The notes beneath the pieces are model-generated. The model searched no databases, had not been told where the DNA came from, and saw only the letters and a program-made list of their open reading frames with translations. Source: Apteryx mantelli (Eukaryota; Chordata; Aves; Apterygiformes; Apterygidae). Taken from it: a stretch of DNA of 64,000 nucleotides. The stretch lies in contig NC_089982.1 of the NCBI RefSeq assembly GCF_036417845.1, forward strand, positions 46,711,684 to 46,775,683. Direction: 5' to 3'. This document shows positions 53,364 to 64,000 of this stretch, one piece after another; position 1 is the first letter of the stretch; every line of letters starts with the position of its first letter. The position numbers and the translations under genes were made by a program.

Positions 53364-54489
53364 GACACATGGTTTGTACTGTAGATGGATAGACAGTGGC
53401 ACAGGTACAGCTATGCCCAGTTGACAAGTGTGTTTGATTTTTGTGTCTGTTATCTAGTGGATAGCAATCAGTGTGGTATCTTTTTGTCTTTTGTAGTCCA
53501 GGGAAGGAATGAAAAAAGACAGGGGCCATGAAAAAACAGGCATTACTCTTTTGACATCAAAAAAGATCAGTGCTTGAGCCAGAATTGCTGCTTTTACTTT
53601 CTCTCCTGTTTGAGTCATTATCAGATGCCATTAGGCAAGCAGTCTGGCTGTGTTTATTATTGTTCAGTAAAAAGACTTCTTTTTTATTCCCCCCAGAATG
53701 TTACACAGTCATTTGAGATGCACTCTGCTTTCCTTATTACTGAAATACTGCTAAATATTTTCTGCACTTTCACCTTCCCTTTATGAAATTTCTTAAACAA
53801 GCAATATGTTCCATAAATACGTATGTGTGGTATGTGTGGCTAAGCTGGTTATTTTAAGAGACTGTATCTATAAAATGGATTATATATAAATAAACTTAGT
53901 TGAAATTATTTTCATACCTCTCTAAGAAGAAGACAAAGTAACAAAAAAACCTTAGTATTGCAGTCTCCAGAAAAAACCTTTGCAATTTGCAATGGAATAT
54001 AAATTGCACTTTTTATATATTTTGCTGTTAAAAACTGCTTGGAAAATACTTGACTTTTCCTCATCATAAAACATTCAGACCGAACCTTTGATCGTGCAGC
54101 CTGGCTAGAAATTATGATTTTTGAATATCTGGGATGCAGAACCAGCCAAGTTCTGAAATATATGGCTGGCATCTGTGTATCTAAAGCCAAGATTCACAAA
54201 AGGACTGTAGGATTGTCCAATCTTTTTTTTCTTTCAAGGCAGTCTGTGAAAGAAAGGGGCTAACAGTGCTGTCCATCATTTACAGGATACATAAGTTCTT
54301 GCTCAGGAAGGAAGGTAGCTTGCTTGGAAATAAATCCCAGTGCAGGTAATAAAGCTGACTGTTGGCATAAGACTGATAATCAATGACTACATTAAGAGAA
54401 AAATGAAAATAATTTGGAAAAGAATGACTATTCCTTTTTCAGCTGCGCAGATTCACACTTACAATTCCTATCTACCTCAAAATGGAGGC

Positions 54490-54715
54490 CGAGCTACTGT
54501 TCAGAGGGACCTCCACAGCCTGGAGGAATGGACCAGCAGCATCCTCATGACGTTCAGCAAAGACAAATCACAGTCTTGCACCAGGGATGGAGTAACCTCA
54601 TGCAGGCTGGGATGGACTGGATAGGTAGCAGTTCTGCAGAAAAGGACTGGAAGCCTGGGAGATATCAAGTTGAATGCAAGTCACCGGTGTGTCCTTGCAA
54701 GGTGGAAAGCTAGTC
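54490..54715 (+). mobile_element. CR1 retrotransposon fragment, plus orientation (reverse-transcriptase 3' part)
   Basis: The order AGAGGGACCTCCACAGCCTG, then ATCCTCATGACGTTCAGCAA, CAGTCTTGCACC, TGCAGGCTGGGATGGACTGG and GCAGAAAAGGACT matches the CR1 coding-region end. In CR1 consensus this reads as 'gagggaccttgacaggctgg... cctcatgaggttcaacaag... gcagagaaggact'. It is truncated at both ends. Open frames of 94 and 99 codons across it are relics of the element. Confidence 0.82.
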
Positions 54716-56010
54716 ACGTGCTGTGCTGCATTAGGAGGAGTGGAGAGGGGAGAAGCAGAAGCTAAGGAGAATCTAATGGCAATCTAGATAGCAAGGACTG
54801 CTAGATGTAAGACCTTTACTTCCAGACAGCTGATGATATTTTATTCAATAAATGTTTAAAATAGAAGGGTTAAATTTTGGTAGGAGCGAGACTGAGAATC
54901 CCAGTCTCTTCTTCGTCAGAGGAAGATGTCCTGCTGGAGTCAAGCAGATTTGCCATAGTAAAGATACAGAGGTATCAAAAATAGCCCCATACAGAGCCAA
55001 GTCACACCTGTCAGTATTCAGAGTATTATTTCAGCTGGTGTTTGCAGGCTTTTGCTAGCTAATGCTATGATGCATGAATTCATGCCATTGTATGTTGGGC
55101 TTTTTGCAGCCACTGGTACCTGTGAATGAAATTAAAGCTGGGTGTTGCATAAGAGCCCAGGAGAGCAATGTGGCATAGGAAAGGAATGAAATAATTTGGT
55201 AAAGCAAGACCATCCTTGGAATGTGAATGGTTCACGTGTTGTGTTTGTTCTGGTTATTATGATTTCAGTTCACTTCCCAAATTGTCATTGCAGATATGCT
55301 GGCAAATGCAAAGACAGCTGAAGGGATCAGAAATGTTGTTGCATCACTTTAGAACATTAGACTTGATGAGCCAGTATGCTCTCAACTGTTATGTCCCTAT
55401 ATTTGGAAGCAGTTTGTTTTTCAAGCTATGGTTACAAAGATGCACTTTCAATTGGGCACGAAGCACTGATAAGACATGCACTGATGAGTTTCCACATACT
55501 GTGCTGAAGCATTGTGTTGATTTGTTTCGCAGGGACTTTTGTTTTTTCTGTTTTACAGGATGTCTCAGAAAAGCTTTCTGTCCTGTACTGTAACTAAATT
55601 CGTAATGAAAACTTACTTAGTCACTGACTGCATACCAGCTGCAATTGCTTAGCATCCTTTTAAGAATCCCTTTTAATGTAATCTCCTGTGGGCCAGATAA
55701 ATAGGCTTATTTCTGTTTTTAAAAAATGATTTGTTTTGTTTCTTGTGGATTGTCTTAAAGAAGTATCAGTCTGCAGTATCTCATTTTGGGAGCCTTAGAG
55801 AAAGGGTATTAGTGATCACATACTCAAATGGCGTAATGGAGGAAAAGAAACACTGAGTTGCTGTCTTTTAATATCATGTTTAGTGTTTTTTAGCCTACAC
55901 AGAGTAGTTAATAATACAAGTTCTGACAGAGAAACCAAAGGCACTCCCACCTTCCCGAAACCAAATCAAACCCCTTTAATTTGCTGAAGCTAACTTCATA
56001 CTGAAGAATG

Positions 56011-56031
56011 AAAAAAAAAAAAAAAAAAAAA
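56011..56031. repeat. A21 homopolymer run
   Basis: This is an uninterrupted run of 21 A, directly before the GC-rich block at 56100-56400. It could be the tail of a plus-strand retroposed copy ending at 56010, but no element is recognised upstream. Confidence 0.9.
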
Positions 56032-56099
56032 TCCCCAAAACCTCAGAGTAAGACGAGCATTATGTTGTAGAGGAGAATGTCACAGTGGATGTAATCCTG

Positions 56100-56400
56100 C
56101 TGACTAAAATGAGCTTTTCAGTCCGTGTTGCCCTGCCAGCATTCTTCCTGCTTTGGGGGCCAGCATGACCCCCAAGGGAAAGCGGGCTTGCTCTCCTGCT
56201 GTGACTTGGCGCGGGCAGCTCCTCTACTGCTTGCCGCAGTGAGGGCATACCCCTGTGCCTGGGAGGGTGCCCCCGAGCGTGGCAGTCCCTTCCCTCCGCA
56301 CATTCCCAGCAGCCCGGTTGTCTCCCCATTTGCTGAGGTCTTTTAAAGTCTGCATCCAGGCGCATGCGGTGGGCGCCAGTGTGCAGGCTGCCAAGCTTTC
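56100..56400. other. Intronic GC-rich block
   Basis: This stretch is strongly GC- and CpG-enriched compared with its flanks. Open frames run on both strands (101 codons minus, 73 codons plus), which is compositional. No gene is recognised. Confidence 0.5.
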
Positions 56401-56617
56401 TGTCTTAGTAGGTAGTCTTACTTTTTAAATGCAAATCAAATGGCCCAATTCTGTTTCTAAGTAGGGTCTGTGGTCTACACAGACAGTTCAGAGCACCTCT
56501 TTGGCCACAGAAATGCAGTTTTTGGCCAAAGCGATATGGAAATATAGTGGACTGATGCTGTCCTGTCGTTATGACAGTAAATCTCTTCTTCTACCTAAAA
56601 GTGACAGCAGTTCACAG

Positions 56618-56639
56618 GGACAAGCACATGTGCTTGTCC
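56618..56639. repeat. 22-bp perfect palindrome
   Basis: GGACAAGCACATG and its mirrored complement TGCTTGTCC form one uninterrupted 22-base palindrome without a spacer. It is not AT-only, so it is less likely to be a chance product of composition. Confidence 0.95.
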
Positions 56640-57039
56640 GTAGGCACAACTTGACAGCTGTGAGCCTTCACATGCTGTCACTAACAGCTATTCCTCCCGC
56701 TCCCCTTTGCAATTTAGGGCCAGAATGGCAAACACAGGAGACGCAAGCTGAACCTGTGGAGTCTAGCATGTTAGGCCTTGGTCTAGCATGTTTTCCTACT
56801 TCTGCTCAGAGCAAAATTAATTCCATCTTAAATAAACAGGCCTGAAACAGAGGTTATGAAAAAAAAAGGTAGTGGCTTAAAAATATTGAAAAAATGAAGT
56901 CTCAGTCAACATCAAAATGTTTAAAATACAATGATTTTAACAAAAGCTCTCAGAGGAAACTGTCAAAGTATGTTTAACTTGTCCTCACTGTGATAAAGGG
57001 GAGCTATTTAAATGAAGAGGTGGAGTTCTAATTTTGACC

Positions 57040-57059
57040 ATATTAAAATATTTTAATAT
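57040..57059. repeat. 20-bp perfect AT palindrome
   Basis: ATATTAAAATATTTTAATAT is its own reverse complement. It consists only of A and T, so chance is quite possible. Confidence 0.9.
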
Positions 57060-58094
57060 ATTGTTCCATATTAATATTTTATTTGACCTTAGGAGCATTC
57101 TTACGATGATCACACTAATTTGAGATTATCAACTTTTTTTTAACCTTACTGCAATGAAACAGTTCAAGATTATGAAAATGAAACTTTTAAATAATTGAAA
57201 GAAGAAACATTTTGGATTTTTCCCAGGGAATTTTAAAGCAATGGTTTCTTAAGCCTTTAATGAAAGCAAATGGTTTTTTAGAGAGATATTTGGAAATCAC
57301 TGGAAATTCTGACATTTTAAAACAGGTTTCCATTCAATATCAGATTAAGTCCCACAGCAATGCTTTAATTCCTGATTGAGAGATTTTTGATATATTACAT
57401 TGTACAAATGAACTTTAGAAAGCTGAAGAGAATACTTTGTACAACGAATGTTCTTCTAATAATATAATTAGCACAGCTTATAGAAGTACAGTTATAGGCA
57501 CATGTTAAAATAGCGCAAAAGCAGGAGAGCCCTAAACATGAAGCAGAGATTGCCTGTATAATTAGAAAGAGTCAGAGAAAAATCATTAAAATAAAGTTTG
57601 TTTTCTTGTTTGTTGCAGGGATTATGGTAAAAAAGAAAAATAATGTTAATTTCAGTATTCTCATTAACAAAATGATGTTGGAATGAAAAAATTATCCTCC
57701 TAAAGGGTATATATCTCCATTTTTTGAAGCTTTTTGAGGATTAGTCAGATATTAGTATTTGTACAGTAAAGGTACACGTCAGGTATTTCCAATTTGTTTT
57801 AGGGAACACTTCAAAATGTCAGTATTAATACCTCCTCACTCTAAGCAGAGTTTAGGGATCATTTCCCTCCCTTAGGGTATCGTGGCAGCTGTGATAACCT
57901 CCATGTTGAGAAGCACTTTGCCTTAATTTGGATTGCAACAGGACATTCTTTATGAATGAGCTGTTGAGTCTCCCTCCCAGCCCCGCGTGCCGTTTTCTGA
58001 CAGAGCCAGGACAACTCGCTGCGAGTGTATGAACCCCAGAATCCAGGCAGTGCCTCAGATCCCACAGTACAGACGTGGCCTCAGCACCCCTTGC

Positions 58095-58111
58095 AAAAAA
58101 AAAAAAAAAAA
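58095..58111. repeat. A17 run after a short GC-rich segment, 220 bp from GLRA3 exon 6
   Basis: The poly-A run follows a GC-richer segment (about 57960-58094), an arrangement resembling a retroposed transcript end. There is no AATAAA just before it, and I see no clear target-site duplication. Confidence 0.7.
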
Positions 58112-58328
58112 GCTGAATTGCTTCTCAATTATTTCAGCTATGTATTTTCTTAAGCGTACTAGTTTTGTTTCATTGTTCCAGTTATTTTATTTATTTTGCA
58201 TTATCCTGCAAAATGCAGGTATATGTTTTAATGTTCATGTGAGCTCAATGAGAATGTTTATAAAAAGAGACCTCTCCAAAATAGCAGGAAACGTCTTTCC
58301 AGTTTTAATCATCAAAATGCTCTCCTAC

Positions 58329-58466
58329 CTGTATTGTAATGCTTGGTACAGTAACATAAATCCTTTTCTTCTTTCAACAGAAACTGTGGCAGAGTGAGCC
58401 CTTCTGCTACTTGGACAGCTCCCTTTTCTTGCCATTCAAAAATGAGATCATTCATTGTGTATCCAA
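58329..58466 (-). CDS. GLRA3: GLRA3 coding exon (mammalian exon 6): end of the extracellular domain
   Basis: This exon encodes the last third of the glycine-binding extracellular domain. It starts after a long pyrimidine tract and CAG (58467-58469) with TT, completing a Phe codon split with the upstream exon. It then reads [26 protein letters not shown] and LLKEEKDL, and ends YCTKHYNTG with a split Gly codon before GTAGGA. The length of 138 nt matches my recollection of the family exon. It holds the first cysteine of the loop-C disulfide (codon 58348-58350); the partner lies in the next exon. Two differences from the mammalian protein stand out. Ala (58417-58419) replaces the Pro edited to Leu in mammalian GLRA3 RNA. 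Cys (58354-58356) replaces the usual Arg before Tyr-Cys of loop C. Confidence 0.95.
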
Positions 58467-61400
58467 CTGAAAAAAAAAAAGAAAAAAAGGCAAATAAACT
58501 CTAAGTCAGCTGCAAATTTTTAAAACGGAGACATTCCAAATAGCGATGATATAAATAAATGTCATAAAATGAGAAAATACAGCAGGTTTCCTTGTAAAAG
58601 TTAACCAAAACGCATTATCTGCCATTTTATACCATACTAATCTAGGGAAAAAAAGCCAGTTTTGTTGATCATTTGTGAAATCCTGTTAATCAGGTAGTCT
58701 GGTAGTGGAGTTAACAAAAACACCAAAATGAACTAAAAATTGAGTTCTCTTGGGTGTTTTTGAAAACCCTACCCTCCTTCGCCTAGGAAGGATAAAACAG
58801 GCCCTTCAGTTTCAAATCTGTTTCTCATTTTATGTGGTGTGAAATTGTGTATTGTCAAAGTTTTATTTATAGTTTTATGGATTTGAAGTAAGTTAGGTAC
58901 AAATCCTACAAAGAAAACAATGAGAATTCTGCAGGAGTGAAGTTAGCTGAATTGAAAAAAATACTTTTCTCTGAAACTGGTACAAACCAAGAACAATTGA
59001 ATGTAATCATCTTCTCATATTAGCTGACTCAAGTAATATGATATTAAGAGGCATTTGGTTTTAATATTCAGATTTCCTGCATACATCCTTACCCCATGCT
59101 TGAGTGTATATGCTTAAATAAAACAGTAAAAGCTGTAGTAGAAGTACTAACCAGGGACCAGACTTTGTAAAGGGCAAGTAGTCTTTCCTCCTGTTTCCCT
59201 CTCTCAGCTGACTATGTGCGTGGGATACCACTGAGGAAAATAGCTCTGCTCCCTCTGAATATGTCAAGTATTAACCTTGCAGTGTATCCTTGGCATCCTC
59301 TTCCACACTTCTTCTGATTCAATTCCGTCCAGTTATGACAAGTGAAAAGCGCTTCCTATTCTCATTCATTAAAGCCTTGCTCAGAATCTAATAGATTTGG
59401 ACAATAATGAGATTTTAAAATTGAAATCTACATCTAAATAGCTTCTATTGTCGTAACAGCTAGAACCACAAGGTTCCACTTGAACTACATATAATAGCTT
59501 GAACCACAAGGAAAAGAATGGAGTCATTTTTACATCTATATTATATAGCTTTCACCCATTTAATTTGCTTCTTTGCTATGTTTCCTCTCTGCTTTAGTCC
59601 AAAGCTAAAAAGCTGATCAGAGTAACCTAGTGATAAATGGAAATATCTTTTAACCTTTCAGTAAGAAATTACTGTTCAAAGGATAGTGTTCAGGACTTTC
59701 TAAGAGTAACACTGCCCACAAATACTGCCCATAAATGCTGGAACCTTGAGTTTCAGTGAAGGAAATAAGATGTTTGGTTTGTACACATAAATCTTTCTCC
59801 TGTTCTATTCACTGACCTCATTACTCTTTGAATACATCTGTGAATGCTGCTTAGTCATGATGCCCTGATACGCTGAGCTCAGCTTTGAGACACGCTTCAT
59901 CCTTTCTAAGGTACCTGTACTGAGTACATCTGTCAGTTAAGAATGAGTGATTATAAATTTAAAACTCTTTCCAACACCTCTCTGTGCTTCTAGATTTTTT
60001 ATGTTTCTTTTGGAGAGTATCTTACACAAGGTATTGATAGACACTCAGGATGACTGTCAGTTACATACTTGTGTATTTTGCTAGGGCTGGATGAATATGC
60101 TGAAAACAAGACCACATTTTTTTGAATAAGTATTTCATTAAGATTAGGTCTTAACAATTCATTACATGCATATATTAAATGTGTATGGAAAAATTTATTT
60201 TACTGTCTTCCTCAATATGCAACATTCTAAAATACAGTTTTAAAATTCACTATTGAATGCCATAAACTATGAAAACTGGAACGTATAGCTCTTAGCAAAC
60301 TTTGCATGCATTCAGACAAAAAGCAGTTGTGTGTAAAGCAGATTATCATTTGAAGCATGTAGATTATGGCCAGAAGTGATATCCCCTGAGTAAAATTCTT
60401 TGAACTGACAAGAAACAACTGCTGTGTCGAAATGTATTTCACTAAATCGGATTCACTCATCTCTAATGCATGTTTTTAATTTTAATTGTCTACCCTGGCC
60501 ACTAATTCTTACATGGTACATGCTATTAAAAATAATAACAGTGTATGCAAAGTGCTGATGTAGTAATTTATTTTTCTTGTGTTTACATTTAAAATACCCA
60601 AATATAGCTTTATCATTCAATATGGTAATTTCAGTTTTGTGAGTTCATATTTATGCAGTAAATGTGTCTTAAAATATAAAAGAGCTAATGGACATAGGAA
60701 TTTATGTTCAACTCAAAGAAAACAAAAAAACCCAAAAGTAATATGATATATATCCTATTTCTACTGTGTAAGTATGTTAAATTAAAGCAACTTAATCTCT
60801 GTTAAATTTGTGGCCCTTTATTAAATGTGAAACACCTGTCCCAACCATGTGCCTGTTGAGTTAAGGAAATCTAAAATTTTGTAACACTCATGTAATGGGG
60901 GAAGTAGGAAAACTTAAGTTATATAAATATATGAAACTATTTGATAATTCTAACTTGTTTCTGAATTTTGGGTAGTAAGCAGTGTCAACCATGGCAAGTA
61001 TCCTTGATTTTCTAACTGACAGTATATCCTTATATGGTGCAGTTCCAAAAAATTAATAAACTCTTTCTTTTTCCAAAGAAATTCTCCTCTACTATATAGT
61101 TCTGTCTTGTTGGCATGGAGAAAAGGAAGAAAGACTACAGTGGGAAATATCTTTTCATTTGCAGATATAAAGCAGAATTAGAAAATTTGTAAGAATTAAG
61201 TCAGTCATGCCAGAACAAACTGAAATTCATATTCTAGGCCAATCCCAGAATATTCTTTGCACAAAAGGGTAAAACCACATTATTCTTCTGGGTTAGAAAA
61301 TTTTCAGGATGAATATCAATAGCAATAGAGCTAACTGTGTTTTCTTAATGTCTCAAAAAAGGCAAATATTTTTGTTTCTTAATTAATTTTGTGAAGAACT

Positions 61401-64000
61401 GCTGAATAACACAGAAAATGACTCTGAATGCTAGTTGTATTGCTGTGTGTACTATGTATAAGGGGGAAAAAAAGCATATCTCTAGAAATGGCCATTAAAA
61501 AAACTAGCAGTTACCGTACATAGTATATATACTATTATAAATTAGGCATATGCTGCTATATATGCAATGGAGCTTAAAATCAGTGCTCCAGCCCCTGAAC
61601 TTTGGGAGCTCTGTTGATTAACGTAATCAGTGTCCCTTATTGAAGTGGCTGGGCTCCCTGCAGCATGACAAGATACCGTGGCGGCTTCTGAAATCACCTT
61701 CAGGATCAGTCTCAAGAGCAAAGATAAGCAGAGGCTTATGATCCTGATAGGGATAAGGCACTGAAGTGCTTAGTGCCAGCAGGATTTGGGTGATTATGTG
61801 TGCAGCAAGCGGCAGAAGTGTAGGGAGCTTTGCTAATGAAAATTTTGGAGCCTCAAGGGCAGTTGAGTGTTATTTTTCAGATTTAGGATCCTGCAATTTC
61901 TGGTCATAAATGTTTACAGTATTAGAATTATGTGAATAACTTTAAAATCCTTAGGCCACTGCCTGAGTTCGGTGGGACTGTATATGGCATTCATACATAT
62001 ATATTTGCAGTACTGAGGCCTACATTTGCAAAATGGAAATCTGGTTAGATATTTTAACAAAGCAGGTCTCTACTAAATTACCTTTACCTTACTCAGATAG
62101 AGGGAAAAAAAAAAAAGAACACACTCAGCCATCCACTACTAAAATGAGTTTTACAGGAATAAAAATGAAGAGGACTAAAGCATTTCATTGTCTGCATAAA
62201 ATAAACAACTGATTAGCTGAGAAAAGATAGATGAATGAAGTAAGTAATGGTGTGGTTTTTTGTTCTGTGTGTGTATAGCACTGGTCACAGCAGTAAAGAT
62301 CATGACTAGAGCTGAGCATGTCTCAGACACAACTGTAATTAAAAAAAAAAATCTGAGTTTAGTAGTATCTAAATATTAAAAATAAATGAGATAGATATCC
62401 GGTTTGTGTTTTCTTAAGTTTTGCTTTGATATTCGTGAATAATGGCACTGCTAGTGAGCAAAGAAAAAGGAGGAGGAGGAAAGGACCCATTAACTTAGTC
62501 ATATTCTTTGTCTGCATCTGTTACATGTGTATCTTAAGAGTGAAACCTAAGGCATCATAGTAACTGAAAATCATAGATTCTCAGTATGGATAGATGAATG
62601 TAACTAGCAACTTTCTCTTTTCAAGTCTGTTATTCAGTGGATAGGATACAAAATGTGTATAAATATTATGGAAAATATTTACGGTACCGCTTGAGAGACA
62701 AATTCTGCTATTTGTATATTATGACAACAAGCTTGAATGTGGAGCAATAGAATGTGGAAAACACTGCAGCAAATGAAAGTGGAAACACCTGAATAAACAA
62801 ATGATTTATACGTAAAAAGATACAGCTGTGTTCCTGTAACTCTAACAATTATAATGTGCCAATTTGTTGGGTGGATATATGCATAAATGGTCAAATAGAA
62901 TATCTCAGGAATGCATTATCTTGCCACTGACCAGTATATACAGAGAGGTTCAATCCAAGATTTTAATTTTTGATGAAAGCATCAGAAGGTATGATAATGA
63001 AATTAAGGCAAAATATCTCAAACTAAATGCCAAAAATACTGAACCTTAAGCTTTTGCTTCTTACTTGGCTGTTTAATTTGGAGTTACCTGATTGATGTAT
63101 GCACATTATCTTCAAAGCAATTTAATGAATATCATTCAGTAGGGTAATGTTAAGTAAAAGTCTAAATGTCTGTTGCTAATATTGGTCTGCTGTCAGAGAT
63201 TAAAAATGTACAGTGTGTATTTTCCAAATGGCCTACATGATAAAATATTAGAGAACCTCTATTTCCTTATGTGGTTATCATTGTACAGATGGAGCAGTAA
63301 AGAACAGTTACATGGTCAGATCAGTTTATTATGAGAAAACTGTGGGCCCGAAATGTGAAGAAATTATTCTGAACAGATGTGTAGTTACTAGTACAAACTT
63401 GTGCTGTGCATGGTATATTGTTATATATGTTGTGCATCTTCTAAGAACTGCGCTGAAGTATGTAATAATTATGAAGAACCAGGATATTTCTCTTTAGGGA
63501 TTTTAATGGAGAAGGAGAATAATGGTATCTTTATTGTGTTATTATGTCCGTAAATACTGAATACACAGAAGGTGGTTGGCAAGACAGTTGGCACAATCTA
63601 GATACTTGAATTAGAGGAAGTTAGAAGAACCAACTCACAGCAATGTCACAAAATCAGGAATCATGTCCTTTGCACTGTTTTTCAAGTTCAGATAGAAGCC
63701 TATAGAAGCCCTGTTTCTCCACTGATAACCTGTTCTTGGTTTTGCAAAAATAGCAAGCATGATACTTAATCATGTATTTGCTATGCCTCTAATGGCATTG
63801 TATTTTGTCTAGTTGGATAATTTCAGTGGCCCTCTTTTGATCTCCTCTAAGAGTATAGAAAGAGATGACCCAAAGACAAATCAGAGAGTCCTTTTATCAG
63901 CTACACAGAAGTGTAAATGCTCTGTAAGTCTACTTACAGAGCTTATCCTGAAGTAGATGGAAGTACTTCTCAGCTCTTGAATCCTAACTTCATCTTGGAG
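58467..64000 (-). other. GLRA3 intron 5, 3' part; continues past the window end
   Basis: This stretch precedes exon 6 and ends in a strong pyrimidine tract plus CAG. I searched by eye for the short upstream exon (the LSCPMDL/FPMDVQTC Cys-loop region) on the minus strand and did not find it, so it should lie beyond base 64000. The sequence is AT-rich except for a somewhat GC-richer stretch at about 61590-61830, which has no open frame I can name. Confidence 0.75.

Larger units (their letters stand above)
46733..58328 (-). other. GLRA3 intron between exons 6 and 7 (about 11.6 kb)
   Basis: The donor is GTAGGA at 58328 and the acceptor is AACAAG at 46733; the interrupted codon is a Gly. It contains a CR1 fragment (about 54490-54715), paired hairpins (53285-53363), a GC-rich block (56100-56400), two poly-A runs and perfect palindromes. 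Several open frames of 100-136 codons occur on both strands, but none resembles a protein I know. Confidence 0.9.

Noticed and set aside
54340..54713. Plus-strand frames of 94 and 99 codons
   Set aside because: They lie in the diverged CR1 fragment. They are degraded retroelement sequence, not a host gene.
57987..58397. 136-codon plus-strand frame, the longest in the window
   Set aside because: It crosses an A17 run (a poly-Lys stretch) and ends antisense to GLRA3 exon 6. It has no start context or similarity to support it.
58467..64000. GLRA3 exon 5 (Cys-loop region)
   Set aside because: No minus-strand match to the CPMDL/FPMDVQTC coding pattern was found. It is probably beyond the window end.

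Overview
The window looks like bird nuclear DNA. It is AT-rich and intron-dense, has no bacterial-style gene packing, and carries diverged CR1 non-LTR retrotransposon fragments of the avian type. The species is not determinable by eye.

The only protein-coding gene I can identify with confidence is the 3' half of a glycine receptor alpha-3 subunit gene (GLRA3) on the minus strand. Four coding exons are present. In transcription order they are 58466-58329 (138 nt), 46732-46518 (215 nt), 44705-44559 (147 nt) and 36029-35760 (270 nt including the stop). All have canonical AG/GT borders and compatible phases, and together encode about 255 residues: the end of the extracellular domain, TM1-TM4, the large intracellular loop and the C terminus. 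Upstream exons (signal peptide and most of the ligand-binding domain) must lie beyond base 64000. I assign alpha-3 rather than alpha-1, -2 or -4 from the intracellular-loop and post-TM3 sequence.

Layout: 1-35759 is 3' flank, including a probable GLRA3 3' UTR of unknown length just below 35760. It holds CR1 remnants, hairpins, a G-quadruplex motif and a GC-richer block with two hairpins (31640-32560). It also holds a possible plus-strand terminal exon (29441 to about 29650) that would converge tail-to-tail with GLRA3. 36030-44558, 44706-46517 and 46733-58328 are introns. 58467-64000 is the start of the next upstream intron.

Main points of interest: (1) GLRA3 stops at a TAA where the mammalian protein has a Gln codon, and the fossil remainder (Gln-Asp-stop) still follows in frame. 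(2) The proline that is the target of C-to-U RNA editing in mammalian GLRA3 is an alanine codon here. (3) A conserved Arg two residues before the loop-C cysteine is Cys here. (4) The 45-nt alternative exon of the long alpha-3 isoform could not be found. (5) There are several near-perfect hairpins, and exon-like segments on the opposite strand. I found no novel multi-gene system.
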